DNA of 64,000 nucleotides from Azoarcus sp. TTM-91 (GCF_012911025.1 NZ_WUEI01000011.1:16936-80935); one strand, 5' to 3'; counted from the stretch's first letter, positions 16,535 to 25,965 are shown. Numbers and translations are program-made. The notes: generated by a model not told the origin, from the letters alone.

Positions 16535-17722
16535 ATGGCCCGCCTGATTCTGCTTCCCGGCAAGGAACGCTCCGTGATGCGTCGTCACCCCTGGATCTTC
16601 GCCGGTTCGGTTGCCCGGCTGGAGGGCCGGGCGCGGCTGGGCGACACGGTGGAAGTGCTGAGCGATGACGGCAAGTTCCTTGGCCGGGCTGCATGGTCGC
16701 CGGAGTCCCAGATCCGCGCCCGCATGTGGACCTTCGATGCGGACACCACCGTCGATCACGCCTTCTTCAAGCGCCGGGTTGCGGCTTCGGTGGCACGGCG
16801 CGCCAGCCATCCCCAACTCGAAGGCAATGATGGCCTGCGTTTGATCCACGGCGAGTCCGACGGATTGCCCGGTGTGATCGCCGACCGCTACGGTCCGGTC
16901 GTGGTCCTGCAACTCACCAGCGCCGGGGGCGAGAAGTGGCGGGATGCGCTGGTGGCCGGTCTGGTGCAGGCCACCGGCTGCAGCACGGTCTATGAGCGCT
17001 CGGACTCCGACGTGCGCGGGCTGGAAGGCCTGGAGCCCAGGGCGGGCTGCGTGTACGGCGAGTTGCCGGAAGACCTGCAGATCACCGAGCACGGCGTGCG
17101 GATGGCGGTGGACGTGGTGGGCGGACACAAAACCGGTTTCTACCTCGATCAGCGCGACAACCGCTGGCTGACCGGCCGCTTCGCGCGCGACCGCGAGGTG
17201 CTCAACTGTTTCTGCTACACCGGCGGTTTCTCGCTGCAGGCGCTGGCCGGCGGTGCGCGCAGCGTGCTGTCCATCGACTCCTCCGGGCCGGCGCTGGCCA
17301 CCGCAGCGCGTAATCTGGTGCTCAACCCGCAATTGCCGGCGGATCGCGCCGAATGGCGGGAGGACGACGTGTTCCAGGCGCTGCGTGCGTTACGCGCCGA
17401 AGGGCGCAAGTTCGGCCTGATCGTGCTGGATCCGCCCAAGTTCGCGCCTTCCGCCGCCCATGCAGACCGCGCCTCCCGTGCCTACAAGGACATCAACCTG
17501 CTGGGGTTCCGCCTGCTGGCGCCGGGCGGCATCCTGATGACCTATTCCTGCTCCGGCGGCATCGGGCTGGAGCTGTTCCAGAAGATCGTTGCCGGCGCGG
17601 CGGTGGATGCCGGTGTGGATGCCCGCATCATTCAGCGCCTGTCGGCAGCGCCAGATCATCCCGTCGGGCTGTCGGTGCCGGAGGGCGAGTACCTGAAGGG
17701 GCTGGCGCTTCAGATCGACTGA
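16535..17722 (+). CDS. rlmI: 23S rRNA m5C1962 methyltransferase
   Basis: A 395-residue SAM-dependent methyltransferase. The N-terminal PUA domain (ERSVMRRHPWIFAGSVARL, about 10-85) is followed by an RlmI/RlmK-type central part (DGLPGVIADRYG) and a Rossmann domain with LNCFCYTGGFSLQALAGGA, IVLDPPKF and TYSCSGG. RlmI modifies C1962 of 23S rRNA. The start MARLILLPGKERSV is typical; an ATG 15 nt upstream is possible. It is monocistronic and convergent with the next small gene. Confidence 0.92.
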   Translation: MARLILLPGKERSVMRRHPWIFAGSVARLEGRARLGDTVEVLSDDGKFLGRAAWSPESQIRARMWTFDADTTVDHAFFKRRVAASVARRASHPQLEGNDGLRLIHGESDGLPGVIADRYGPVVVLQLTSAGGEKWRDALVAGLVQATGCSTVYERSDSDVRGLEGLEPRAGCVYGELPEDLQITEHGVRMAVDVVGGHKTGFYLDQRDNRWLTGRFARDREVLNCFCYTGGFSLQALAGGARSVLSIDSSGPALATAARNLVLNPQLPADRAEWREDDVFQALRALRAEGRKFGLIVLDPPKFAPSAAHADRASRAYKDINLLGFRLLAPGGILMTYSCSGGIGLELFQKIVAGAAVDAGVDARIIQRLSAAPDHPVGLSVPEGEYLKGLALQID

Positions 17723-17728
17723 ATGTGC

Positions 17729-18082
17729 TCAGCGCTGCGGCCGGCTCGCGGCCGGGCGGTCCGGGTCCGGGCCCGGCTCGGCGCTGGAGAATGCGGCGGC
17801 GATCAGCCCCAGCGCCAGCACCATGGCGATGAAGTGCTGCCGCTGCCCGCGCGGCCCGGGCAGGCGGCGCTCGCCGCGGTAGTAGAAATTCCCCATGTAG
17901 CCCACGCCGGCCCAGCCGGCGGCGAGCAGGCCGGCGCCCAGCAGGCGTGAAGACAGCGGGTCGAACAGCCGGCCCAGCGCCGGGTTGCTGCGGTCGGGCA
18001 TGAAGAAGCTGGGTGCCTGGGTCAGCAGGTAAAGGCCGCCCAGCACGCACAGGCTCAGCATCAGGACCTGGATGGAGCGCAT
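17729..18082 (-). CDS. Small membrane protein downstream of ruvB
   Basis: A 117-residue protein with an N-terminal hydrophobic helix (about 4-22) and two more helices (about 46-64 and 82-100), then a Pro/Asp-rich tail. No family is recognised. Its start lies 6 nt after the ruvB stop, so it is probably the last gene of the ruvA-ruvB transcript. Convergent with rlmI, with a 6-nt gap between stops. Confidence 0.6.
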   Translation of the reverse strand: MRSIQVLMLSLCVLGGLYLLTQAPSFFMPDRSNPALGRLFDPLSSRLLGAGLLAAGWAGVGYMGNFYYRGERRLPGPRGQRQHFIAMVLALGLIAAAFSSAEPGPDPDRPAASRPQR

Positions 18083-18088
18083 GCAGGT

Positions 18089-19144
18089 TCAGCGCTCGAA
18101 CAGGTCTCCGCCTGCGCGCGGCGGCATGAGGCCGAAGTGCTGCCAGATGGAGTGGGTGGCCATGCGGCCGCGCGGCGTGCGCTGCAGGTAGCCTTGCTGG
18201 ATCAGGTAAGGCTCGATGACGTCCTCGATGGTGTCAGTGGATTCGCCGATCGCGGCGGCGATGTTGTCCAGGCCGACTGGTCCGCCGCCGAACTTCTCCA
18301 GCATGGCGGAGAGCAGCTTGCGGTCCATCAGGTCCAGCCCGAGCGCATCCACGTCCAGCATGGTCAACGCGGCGTCCGCCACCTTGGCGGAAATGTCGCC
18401 GCCGGCCTTCACCTCGGCGTAGTCGCGGACCCGGCGCAGCAGGCGGTTGGCGATGCGGGGCGTGCCGCGGGCGCGGCGGGCGATTTCCAGCGCACCGGCG
18501 TCGTCGATCTCGACGTTCAGCAGGCGCGCCGAGCGGCCGACGATGAAACCCAGCTCATCCGGCGTATAGAACTCCAGCCGGGAGACGATGCCGAAGCGGT
18601 CGCGCAGCGGGTTGGTGAGCATGCCGGCGCGGGTGGTGGCGCCGACCAGGGTGAAGGGCGGCAGGTCCAGCTTCACCGAGCGGGCGGCCGGGCCTTCGCC
18701 GATCATGATGTCGATCTGGAAGTCTTCCAGCGCCGGGTAGAGGATTTCTTCCACCACCGGCGACAGGCGGTGGATCTCGTCGATGAAGAGGACGTCGTGC
18801 GGCTCCAGGTTGGTGAGCAGCGCGGCGAGGTCGCCGGCGCGTTCCAGCACCGGGCCGGAGGTCTGGCGCAGGTTCACCCCCATCTCGGCGGCGACGATGT
18901 GGGCCAGCGTGGTCTTGCCCAGGCCGGGCGGGCCGAACAGCAGCACATGGTCCAGCGCCTCGCCGCGCTTCTTGGCGGCCTGGATGAAGATCTCCAACTG
19001 CTCGCGTACCTTCTGCTGGCCGACGTATTCGGCCAGGCGCTTGGGGCGCAGCGCGCGTTCAACCGCGTCTTCCTGGCGGTCGGCGGGCTGGGGCGAGATC
19101 AGGCGCTCGGGGGCCGCGGCATGGAGCTTGTCTGTTTCGATCAT
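18089..19144 (-). CDS. ruvB: Holliday junction branch-migration helicase RuvB
   Basis: Hexameric AAA+ motor that, with RuvA, drives branch migration in recombination repair. The 351-residue protein has Walker A GPPGLGKT (71-78), Walker [11 protein letters not shown], sensor GATTRAG and the C-terminal winged helix (TPRGRMAT...). It is full length. It follows ruvA after 53 nt. ruvC, often the upstream partner, is not in this window. Confidence 0.98.
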   Translation of the reverse strand: MIETDKLHAAAPERLISPQPADRQEDAVERALRPKRLAEYVGQQKVREQLEIFIQAAKKRGEALDHVLLFGPPGLGKTTLAHIVAAEMGVNLRQTSGPVLERAGDLAALLTNLEPHDVLFIDEIHRLSPVVEEILYPALEDFQIDIMIGEGPAARSVKLDLPPFTLVGATTRAGMLTNPLRDRFGIVSRLEFYTPDELGFIVGRSARLLNVEIDDAGALEIARRARGTPRIANRLLRRVRDYAEVKAGGDISAKVADAALTMLDVDALGLDLMDRKLLSAMLEKFGGGPVGLDNIAAAIGESTDTIEDVIEPYLIQQGYLQRTPRGRMATHSIWQHFGLMPPRAGGDLFER

Positions 19145-19197
19145 GGCGGGAGTTTAGCCGCTCCGGTGTTGCCCGGTATGAATTACTGTCAATTTGT

Positions 19198-19797
19198 TCA
19201 GGCTTTCGACAGCACCTTGAGCGCCTGGCGGATGCCGTCGGAGACGCCCACATCCTCGGCCAGCCCCTTCATCGCGCCCAGCGCTTCCTTCTCGTTGTAG
19301 CCGAGGGCGAGCAGGGCGTTGAGGACGTCGCTCTTTGCGTCCAGGGCACCGCCGGCAGTGGCGGCCAACCGGGCGCCAGCCACTTGCGGCAGGGCCTTGC
19401 CGAGCTTGTCGCGCAGTTCCAGCAGCAAGCGCTCGGCGGTCTTCTTGCCGATGCCGGGAATTTTCACCAGCCGGCCGGCTTCCTGCAGCGCCACCGCCTG
19501 GGCGAGGTCATTCACCGACAGGCCGGACAGCACCGCCAGCGCGGTGCGCGCGCCGATGCCGGACACCTTGAGCAACTGGCGGAAAGCGCCGCGTTCTTCC
19601 TCGCTGGCGAAGCCGTAGAGGAAATGGCCGTCCTCGCGGATGGCGAGATGGGTGTGGAGGCTGACGCGGCTGCCGGTGGCGGGCAAGCCGTAGAAGGTGC
19701 TCATCGGCACTTCCAGTTCGTAGCCGACGCCGCCGGCGTCCACGAGGATCTGGGGCGGGTTCTTTTCCAGCAGGGTGCCGGTGAGGCGTCCTATCAT
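19198..19797 (-). CDS. ruvA: Holliday junction-binding protein RuvA
   Basis: A 199-residue protein that binds four-way junctions and loads RuvB. The start [20 protein letters not shown] is characteristic. Two helix-hairpin-helix motifs are visible ([16 protein letters not shown] and [16 protein letters not shown]), followed by a flexible linker and the C-terminal RuvB-contacting domain ([18 protein letters not shown]). The gene upstream is a membrane protein 18 nt away rather than ruvC. Confidence 0.97.
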   Translation of the reverse strand: MIGRLTGTLLEKNPPQILVDAGGVGYELEVPMSTFYGLPATGSRVSLHTHLAIREDGHFLYGFASEEERGAFRQLLKVSGIGARTALAVLSGLSVNDLAQAVALQEAGRLVKIPGIGKKTAERLLLELRDKLGKALPQVAGARLAATAGGALDAKSDVLNALLALGYNEKEALGAMKGLAEDVGVSDGIRQALKVLSKA

Positions 19798-19815
19798 CGT
19801 TCGCTCTTCGAGGGT

Positions 19816-20712
19816 TCAGGCCGGCCAGCGGCCGAAGGCCAGGGTGGCGGCCAGGATTAGGCCGTGGAGATGGGCGGCCAGGATGGTACGCCGTATCGCC
19901 GGTCCGAGGTACGCCGCTTCGTCCGCGTGTTCCAGCAGCTCGCGGCCGGCGGCGAAGGAGAACACCAGGGTGAGCGCGGCGGCTGCCGCATGCTGTGGCA
20001 GCTGGTAGCGGGCAACCAGAGCGACCAGCCAGCCATAGGCGAAGAGCGCCACCAGCAGGTAGGCCCACTTCGCGGTGGCGGTGCCCAGCATCGTTACTAA
20101 GGTGTGCCGACGGCTGGCGACGTCCTGGCTATGGGTGGCGAAGGCGGCGATCAGCTGCTGGTTGGCCGCGAGCAGGGCGTAGGACAGGCCGGCGGCTGCC
20201 GCCAACGGACTGAAGGTGCCGCGCTGCATGAAGTCGGTGGCGAAGGCGATCAGCAGCCAGCAGGCGGCTGCCAGCGCTTCCGTGCCGCCGCGAAGCTTGG
20301 GGGACGCCGCGCGCCAGGCGCCCAGGCCGAGGACGCAGGCGGCGGCCAGCACGGGCAGCAGGGAGCCGATGCGCAGGGTCAAGCCGAAGGCCGGCAGCAA
20401 GGCCAGCGCAAGCGGCGCATAGACGCCGAACGGACGGTGCCCGAGGGCGGCTGCCATGTGCTGGTTCCGGCCGCTGTTCCCGGCGCTATCGAGCCGGCTC
20501 GGGCCGAAGTGGACCAGCCCTAAATGGGCCAGCACTACCGTCGCCACGGTCAGCGCCGTGGTAGCCGGGTCGAGGCGGTGCAGGCTGCCGAGCGCGGAAG
20601 CGAGGCCGACCAGGCAGGCAAGCAGGCTGCTGGAGAGGCGCAGCGGCAGCGTGAAGGTCGGTGGGCCGTCCTGGGCGGGTGGGGTGTCGTCGGGCTGTGG
20701 GCTTGGAGGCAT
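19816..20712 (-). CDS. UbiA-like integral membrane protein with degenerate motifs
   Basis: About 298 residues with some eight or nine hydrophobic helices. The layout and the segment SQDVASRRHTLVTMLGTATAKWAYL resemble the second Asp-rich motif and following helix of UbiA/MenA prenyltransferases. Where the first motif (NDxxDxxxD) would be, the sequence reads LDSAGNSGRNQH, so metal-binding aspartates are largely missing. It may be a divergent family member or a non-catalytic relative. The ATG chosen gives MPPSPQPDD; a GTG nine codons earlier is possible. It lies between rng and ruvA on the same strand, with no quinone genes nearby. Confidence 0.5.
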   Translation of the reverse strand: MPPSPQPDDTPPAQDGPPTFTLPLRLSSSLLACLVGLASALGSLHRLDPATTALTVATVVLAHLGLVHFGPSRLDSAGNSGRNQHMAAALGHRPFGVYAPLALALLPAFGLTLRIGSLLPVLAAACVLGLGAWRAASPKLRGGTEALAAACWLLIAFATDFMQRGTFSPLAAAAGLSYALLAANQQLIAAFATHSQDVASRRHTLVTMLGTATAKWAYLLVALFAYGWLVALVARYQLPQHAAAAALTLVFSFAAGRELLEHADEAAYLGPAIRRTILAAHLHGLILAATLAFGRWPA

Positions 20713-20734
20713 GTCCGGATCCGGGAGTACCAAA

Positions 20735-20764
20735 GCCACGCGCCCGCGGTGGCGGGCGCGTGGC
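20735..20764 (-). terminator. Terminator hairpin after rng
   Basis: A perfect 13-bp stem (GCCACGCGCCCGC and complement, 4-nt loop) lies between rng and the UbiA-like gene. On the minus strand it is followed by only TTTGG, a weak T run, so read-through is possible. It overlaps the upstream GTG alternative start of the UbiA-like gene, which favours the later ATG. Confidence 0.6.
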
Positions 20765-20835
20765 CTTCTGAAAGAAGCCGAGGGGAGGGCGCTGCACGCC
20801 GCCGCTTGCCGGTCCGCGGCGTCAGCCCCGGTGCG

Positions 20836-22290
20836 TCAAAGCAGCACGATGTCGAACTGCTCCTGGGTATAACTGGCCTCTGGATGCAGCGAGATCTTCT
20901 TGCCGATGAAGTCGGACAGCATCGCCAGCGACTGGCTTTCTTCGTCAAGAAACAGGTCGATCACGTTGGGGGCTGCCAGCACCCGGAACTCGCGGGCGTT
21001 GAATTGCCGTGCTTCCCGCACCAGCTCGCGCAGGATCTCGTAGCACACGGTACGCGCGGTCTTGACCTCGCCGCGGCCGCCGCAGGTGGGGCAGGATTCG
21101 CACAGCAGATGGGCCAGCGACTCGCGGGTGCGCTTGCGTGTCATCTCCACCAGGCCGAGGGCGGTGAAGCCGTTGATGCTCATCTTGGTGTGGTCGCGTG
21201 CCAGCGCCTTGCGGAACTCCTCCAGCACCATGTCCCGGTGCTCGGGAGTTTCCATGTCGATGAAGTCGATGATGATGATGCCGCCTAGGTTGCGCAGCCG
21301 CAGCTGGCGGGCGATGGCCTGGCTGGCTTCCAGGTTGGTCTTGAATATGGTGTCGTCGAAGTTGCGTGCGCCGACGAAGCCGCCGGTGTTCACATCCACC
21401 GTGGTCATCGCCTCGGTCTGGTCGATGATCAGGTAGCCGCCGGACTTCAGTTCCACGCGGCGGGCAAGTGCCTTCTGAATTTCGTCCTCGACGTTGAAGA
21501 GGTCGAACAGCGGCCGTTCGCCGGAGTAGTGTTCCAGCAGTGGAAGCACCTTGGGGCTGTAGAGCGCGGCGAAGGCACTGAGCTTCTGGAAGTTCTCCCG
21601 CGAGTCGATGACGATGCGTGAGGTCTCCTCGTCCACCAGGTCGCGCAGCACCCGGTGGCCCAGCCCGAGATCCTCGTGAAGGAGGCAGGGCGGCGCCGCG
21701 CCGGTGGCCCGGTTGCGGATTTCCCCCCACAGCTTGCGCAGGTAGCCGATGTCGGCGGCGAGTTCCTCGTCGGAGGCGGATTCGGCCATGGTGCGGACGA
21801 TGAAGCCGCCGGGCTCGTCTTCCGGCACCAGGCGGGTCAGGCGCTCGCGCAGGGCTTCACGCTCGGCTTCATCTTCGATGCGCTGGGAAATGCCGATGTG
21901 CTTTTCCTGCGGCAGGTAGACCAGTAGCCGGCCGGCGATGCTGATCTGGGTGGACAGCCGCGCGCCCTTGGTGCCTATCGGGTCCTTCAGCACCTGCACC
22001 AGCAGGGTCTGGCCCTCGGTGAGGATCTTCTCGATCGGCCGTGCCGCCTCGCCGTTCTGGCGGTCGCTCCAGATGTCGGCCACATGAAGGAAGGCTGTGC
22101 GTTCCAGGCCGACGTCGATGAAGGCGGACTGCATGCCGGGCAGCACACGCACCACCCGGCCAGTGTAGATGTTGCCGACGATGCCGCGGTTGGCGGTGCG
22201 TTCGACGTGCAGTTCCTGGACGACGCCCTGTTCGATGATGGCGACCCGCGTCTCCTGCGGGGTGAAATTGATCAGGAATTCGATGCTCAT
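20836..22290 (-). CDS. rng: Ribonuclease G
   Basis: A 484-residue endoribonuclease of the RNase E/G family that matures the 5' end of 16S rRNA and decays some mRNAs. The S1 domain is at about 35-125 (ANRGIVGNIYTGRVVRVLPGMQSAFIDVG). The catalytic Mg-binding segment is VDVNTGGFVG...IIIIDFIDMETPEHR, and the zinc-link CPTCGGRG is present near the C-terminus. It starts MSIEFLINFTPQETRVA, typical of RNase G. It follows maf, a conserved pairing. A 10-bp inverted repeat lies in the leader. Confidence 0.95.
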   Translation of the reverse strand: MSIEFLINFTPQETRVAIIEQGVVQELHVERTANRGIVGNIYTGRVVRVLPGMQSAFIDVGLERTAFLHVADIWSDRQNGEAARPIEKILTEGQTLLVQVLKDPIGTKGARLSTQISIAGRLLVYLPQEKHIGISQRIEDEAEREALRERLTRLVPEDEPGGFIVRTMAESASDEELAADIGYLRKLWGEIRNRATGAAPPCLLHEDLGLGHRVLRDLVDEETSRIVIDSRENFQKLSAFAALYSPKVLPLLEHYSGERPLFDLFNVEDEIQKALARRVELKSGGYLIIDQTEAMTTVDVNTGGFVGARNFDDTIFKTNLEASQAIARQLRLRNLGGIIIIDFIDMETPEHRDMVLEEFRKALARDHTKMSINGFTALGLVEMTRKRTRESLAHLLCESCPTCGGRGEVKTARTVCYEILRELVREARQFNAREFRVLAAPNVIDLFLDEESQSLAMLSDFIGKKISLHPEASYTQEQFDIVLL

Positions 22291-22310
22291 GGCGTGGCTG
22301 GTAATGGGAA

Positions 22311-22347
22311 ATGCGCAATGACAGGCAATACGTCAGCCATTGCGCAT
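22311..22347 (-). repeat. 10-bp inverted repeat in the rng leader
   Basis: ATGCGCAATG (22311-22320) and CATTGCGCAT (22338-22347) are exact complements. TGAC/GTCA can extend the hairpin after a two-base bulge. It lies 20 nt upstream of the rng start, so it would form in the maf-rng mRNA. No T run follows. Confidence 0.6.
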
Positions 22348-22411
22348 GGCTCATCGCCGGCAGCCGGCGGCAGGGAAGGCTGGCGCCATGCCCGGCGCCG
22401 GGGGCTCGGCG

Positions 22412-23035
22412 CTAGAGCGCGTAGCCGAAACCCTCCTCCAGCAGTTGCGCGGTTTCGAACAGCGGCAGCCCCATGATGGAGGAATAGCTGCCGCGTATCT
22501 CCTGGATGAAGATCGCCGCCTTGCCCTGGATGCCGTAGGCGCCGGCCTTGTCCATCGGCTCGCCGGTGAGCACGTAGTGGCGGATGTCGTCTGCGCTGAG
22601 GGTGCGGAAGCGGACATCGCTTACCGACAGGCTGCTGCGGATGTGGGTGCCGTCGCTGATGGCGATGGCGGTGAGCACCCGGTGGCTGCGGCCGGAGAGG
22701 CGGCCCAGGATGGCGCGGGCTTCCGCCATGTCGCGTGGCTTGCCGATGATCTCCCCGTCCAGTTCCAGCGTGGTGTCGGCGGCGAGGACCGGGCGGCGCG
22801 GCAGTTTGCGCCAATGCACACGGCGCCAGCCGGCTTCCGCCTTGGTCAGGGCGATGCGTTCGACGTAGTGCTCGACGGCTTCGTCGGGGAGCGGGGTTTC
22901 ATCGACGTCGGCGTCGTCGCCCCGCTCGCCGCCGCGAAAGGTCAGGACTTCGAAGTGCACGCCGATCTGGCGCAACAGTTCCCGGCGTCGGGGGCTGGTG
23001 GAGGCGAGATAGATGCGAGGCGGGCTGGACGGCAT
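22412..23035 (-). CDS. maf: Maf-family nucleotide pyrophosphatase
   Basis: A 207-residue house-cleaning enzyme that hydrolyses non-canonical or excess nucleoside triphosphates (YhdE-type members act on dTTP/UTP). Motifs: LASTSPRRRELLRQIG at the N-terminus, PVLAADTTLELDGEIIGKP and the C-terminal GEPMDKAGAYGIQGKAAIFI. The start chosen is the ATG of MPSSPPRIYLAS; a GTG nine codons earlier is less typical. It lies upstream of rng, the common yhdE-rng arrangement. Confidence 0.93.
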   Translation of the reverse strand: MPSSPPRIYLASTSPRRRELLRQIGVHFEVLTFRGGERGDDADVDETPLPDEAVEHYVERIALTKAEAGWRRVHWRKLPRRPVLAADTTLELDGEIIGKPRDMAEARAILGRLSGRSHRVLTAIAISDGTHIRSSLSVSDVRFRTLSADDIRHYVLTGEPMDKAGAYGIQGKAAIFIQEIRGSYSSIMGLPLFETAQLLEEGFGYAL

Positions 23036-23150
23036 GGCGGCGCGCAATGCGGGAATGGTCACGCATTCTAACCGCAGCTGCGCCGGCGCCGCTTTCCCAG
23101 GGCATCACTCCGCGGCATGGCTGGGCGCGATCCGCCCGCCGGCGCGGCGA

Positions 23151-23681
23151 TCAGACCTCGTCGTCGGGGGGCGTGGCGGAGAGTTCGTCAGCGAAGCCGA
23201 AGCGGCTGAAATCCCTGATCCGGGCAGGGTAAAGGATGCCGTCGAGGTGGTCGCACTCATGCTGAACCACCCGCGCATGGAAATCCTCCACCTCGCGGGC
23301 GATGGCCTGGCCTTCGATGTCGAAACCGCGGTAGCGCAGGCGGCGGTGCCGGGGCACCCAGCCGCGCAGGCCGGGCACGGACAGGCAACCCTCCCAGCCT
23401 TCAACCAGTTCCTCCGACAAGGGCTCCAGCACCGGGTTGGCCAGGATGGTGAACGGCACCGCCGGTGCGTCCGGATAGCGCTCGTTGTGCTCGAAGCCGA
23501 AGATCACCAGGCGCAGATCCACGCCGATCTGCGGCGCCGCCAGGCCGACGCCGCCGGCCGCGTGCATGGTTTCCAGCATGTCGGTGAGTAGCTCGCGGAG
23601 TTCGGCGGTGCCGAAGGTGGTGACGGGGCGGGCAATGCGGGAAAGGCGCGGATCACCCATGCGGAGGATGCTGCGGATCAT
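23151..23681 (-). CDS. def: Peptide deformylase
   Basis: A 176-residue metallohydrolase that removes the formyl group from nascent protein N-termini. All three motifs are seen: [10 protein letters not shown] (44-53), EGCLSVPG (97-104, metal-binding Cys99) and QHECDHLDG (HECDH at 141-145, metal-binding His pair and catalytic Glu). The start lies 3 nt after the rlmH stop. The usual partner fmt is not adjacent, so this may be a second or relocated def copy. Confidence 0.95.
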   Translation of the reverse strand: MIRSILRMGDPRLSRIARPVTTFGTAELRELLTDMLETMHAAGGVGLAAPQIGVDLRLVIFGFEHNERYPDAPAVPFTILANPVLEPLSEELVEGWEGCLSVPGLRGWVPRHRRLRYRGFDIEGQAIAREVEDFHARVVQHECDHLDGILYPARIRDFSRFGFADELSATPPDDEV

Positions 23682-23684
23682 GGC

Positions 23685-24155
23685 CTACTCGCGGTGGTAG
23701 GGGTGGTTGCGCAGCACCGTCCAGGCGCGGTAGAGCGCTTCGGCCAGCAGCGGGCGGACCAGGGCGTGCGGCAGCGTGAGGCTGGAGAGGCGCAGGGTTT
23801 CCGCCGCGGTGCGTTTCAGTTCAGGGGAGAGGCCGTCCGGACCGCCGACGATGAAGGCGACGTCTTCGCCGCCGCTCTGCCACCCTTCGAGGCGACCGGC
23901 GAGTTCGCGGGTGCTGAGATCGCCGCCGCGCTCGTCGAGGATGACGCGCCGGCAGCGGGCTGGCAGCGCGGCCTCGATGCGGCTGGCTTCGGCGGTCATC
24001 ATGGCTTCCACCGTCTTGCCGGTGGTACGGGCTTCCGCCTTCACTTCGATGAGTTGCAGGGGCAGTTCGCGGGGCATGCGCCGGGCGAACTCCTCGAAGC
24101 CGGCATCCACCCATGCCGGCATGCGGTTGCCGACGGCCACGACCAGTAGTTTCAA
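23685..24155 (-). CDS. rlmH: 23S rRNA pseudouridine-1915 N3-methyltransferase
   Basis: A 156-residue SPOUT-type methyltransferase acting on Psi1915 in helix 69 of 23S rRNA. It begins at a TTG ([16 protein letters not shown]), one base after the rsfS stop and preceded by a GGGGAG ribosome binding site. The SAM knot motif [11 protein letters not shown] and the C-terminus [14 protein letters not shown] are diagnostic. rsfS-rlmH is a conserved pair. The frame is open further upstream but that part is rsfS shadow. Confidence 0.95.
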   Translation of the reverse strand: MKLLVVAVGNRMPAWVDAGFEEFARRMPRELPLQLIEVKAEARTTGKTVEAMMTAEASRIEAALPARCRRVILDERGGDLSTRELAGRLEGWQSGGEDVAFIVGGPDGLSPELKRTAAETLRLSSLTLPHALVRPLLAEALYRAWTVLRNHPYHRE

Positions 24156-24156
24156 C

Positions 24157-24528
24157 TTACTCCCCGCGGGCGCGGGTAGGTTCTCCCGCCTTGCGGCGGC
24201 CGGGGGCGCCATTGGCCCACAGTTCTTCCAGGTTGTAGTAGCTGCGGATGGCGGGCTGCATGATGTGGACGACGATGTCGCCCAGGTCCACCAGCACCCA
24301 TTCACCGCTGTCCTCGCCCTCGACGCTCACGACTTCGCCGCCGGCGGCCTTGACCTTGTCCTGCACGCTGCGCGACAGCGCCCGGGTCTGGCGCCCGGAA
24401 TCGGCGCTGGCGACGACGATGCGGTCGAACAGCGCGGTGAGCTTGGAGGTGTCGATGACTTCGATGTCGCGTGCCTTGATGTCTTCCAGGGCGGACACGA
24501 CGGTTTGCTGCAGTTGGGGGATATCCAT
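24157..24528 (-). CDS. rsfS: Ribosomal silencing factor RsfS
   Basis: A 123-residue factor that binds uL14 on the 50S subunit and blocks subunit joining during slow growth. The core is intact: [21 protein letters not shown] and [32 protein letters not shown]. The ATG giving [10 protein letters not shown] is chosen; the upstream TTG overlaps the nadD stop. It sits between nadD and rlmH, the standard bacterial arrangement. Confidence 0.95.
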   Translation of the reverse strand: MDIPQLQQTVVSALEDIKARDIEVIDTSKLTALFDRIVVASADSGRQTRALSRSVQDKVKAAGGEVVSVEGEDSGEWVLVDLGDIVVHIMQPAIRSYYNLEELWANGAPGRRKAGEPTRARGE

Positions 24529-24533
24529 GCGGT

Positions 24534-25205
24534 TCAACGGTAGAGGTGGTGCAGCCCAATATAGTCGAGAACGGAATCGGGCAGCAAATAGCGGGCACTG
24601 GCGCCGGCGTGCAGCAAATCCCGCACCAGAGAGGCGGAAATGGCCAGCGGCGTCATGTCGAAGGGGATCACCTTGCCGGCCGGCATATCGAGTTTCATCG
24701 GGGCACGGGTGATGCGGTTGCGGCAGGCTTCGTCCAGTTCAGGGGACAGGGCGGCGGGCCAGCGCCGCTCATGCGGCGAGTGCCCCGGCCGGTTGGCGAC
24801 GGCGATGTGGGCGAGTTCGAACAGTGCCTCCCAGCGATGCCAGCCTGGCAGGCCGGCAAAGGCGTCGGCGCCGAGGATAAGCACCAGGGGACGGTCGGGA
24901 CCGAGTTCCGCCCGCAGCCGTTCCAGCGTGGGCACGGTATAGCTCGGACGGGGTTCGCGCACTTCGCTGTCGTCCACTTCCAGCGCGGGATTGCCGGCGG
25001 CGGCCAGGCGCGCCATCGCCAGCCTGTCTTCGGCGGTGGAGCCGGGCTTGCCGCGGTGGGGCGGCTGGCCGGCGGGAATCAGCCGGACCTTCTCCAGGCC
25101 CAGCGCTTCGCGCGCTTCTTCCGCCAGCCGCAGGTGGCCGAGGTGGATGGGGTCGAAGGTGCCGCCCAGCAGTCCCAGCGGTCCGGTGTCAGCGGGGGAG
25201 GACAT
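24534..25205 (-). CDS. nadD: Nicotinate-mononucleotide adenylyltransferase
   Basis: Transfers AMP from ATP to nicotinate mononucleotide, a late step of NAD synthesis. The 223-residue protein has GLLGGTFDPIHLGHLRLAEEA (nucleotidyltransferase GxFDPxHxGH), PPHRGK, the region DRPLVLILGADAFAGLPGWHRW and the C-terminal ISASLVRDLL loop. It overlaps the upstream membrane-protein gene by 17 nt and leads directly into rsfS-rlmH-def. Confidence 0.96.
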   Translation of the reverse strand: MSSPADTGPLGLLGGTFDPIHLGHLRLAEEAREALGLEKVRLIPAGQPPHRGKPGSTAEDRLAMARLAAAGNPALEVDDSEVREPRPSYTVPTLERLRAELGPDRPLVLILGADAFAGLPGWHRWEALFELAHIAVANRPGHSPHERRWPAALSPELDEACRNRITRAPMKLDMPAGKVIPFDMTPLAISASLVRDLLHAGASARYLLPDSVLDYIGLHHLYR

Positions 25206-25956
25206 CGGGAGGCAGGCCGAAGACGTCCCGCGCGTTGATGTAGAAGCTGGCGAACACGACGGGGATCATGATCAGTGGCAGCGGGATGGACAGCATGCCG
25301 GCCAGCGAGGGCGAGATCAGCCCGATCACACCCAGCAGGATGCCGGGGATCAAGGCCCCGAACACCATCAGCGCGATGCCGAAGGCGAGGAAGGGGCGCC
25401 AGTTGCGCAGGCAGGCGTAGAAGCTGAAGAACAGCGCCTTGGTCGGCGGCAGTTTCCACCAGCCGGCGAGGATGGGGGCGAACCAGTAAGCCATCATCAC
25501 CGGGGTGGACAGCGCGATGGCGAGCAGCAGGGCGCCGGTGATGCGTGGATCGGCGGAGGCGCTGTCCTCTACCCGGTTGCCCGTCATCACCTTCAGCAGG
25601 ATGCCGCCGTCTATCAACGTGGTGAGCATCAGCACCAACAGGCTGGCGCCGAGGTAGAGGCCGCCGATGGTGAGCAGGGCCTGCGCATTGCCCTTGAAGC
25701 CGGAGAAGAGGATGTCCGGTCCCACCTTGCGGCCGTTATCCACCGCGCGACAGCCGTTCAGGACGCCCAGGGAGAGAATGGGCATCATCAGCGAGGCCAC
25801 CGGCTGGCCGATGAAGGGCACGACGCTCACCAGTACCAGCACCAGCAGATAGCCAAAGGCGAGGAAGGTGAGCAGCGCCGGGCTGCGCCGCCACAAGGCG
25901 AAGCCTTCTTTCAGCCAGGACCAGCCGCGGTGGGTGGGAAGTTGTTGCGCTTGCAT
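25189..25956 (-). CDS. BPSS1780-like membrane protein, second copy
   Basis: A 255-residue integral membrane protein with about five or six helices, of the betaproteobacterial BPSS1780-type family of unknown function. It opens with a cytosolic stretch and WSWLKEGFALWRRSPALLTFLAFGYLL, matched by TTGWKLFLRSPTTWLL in the gene before it. The two genes are 9 nt apart and clearly related, probably by tandem duplication. Its end overlaps nadD. Confidence 0.75.
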   Translation of the reverse strand: MQAQQLPTHRGWSWLKEGFALWRRSPALLTFLAFGYLLVLVLVSVVPFIGQPVASLMMPILSLGVLNGCRAVDNGRKVGPDILFSGFKGNAQALLTIGGLYLGASLLVLMLTTLIDGGILLKVMTGNRVEDSASADPRITGALLLAIALSTPVMMAYWFAPILAGWWKLPPTKALFFSFYACLRNWRPFLAFGIALMVFGALIPGILLGVIGLISPSLAGMLSIPLPLIMIPVVFASFYINARDVFGLPPDVLPR

Positions 25957-25965
25957 GGAAGGTCT

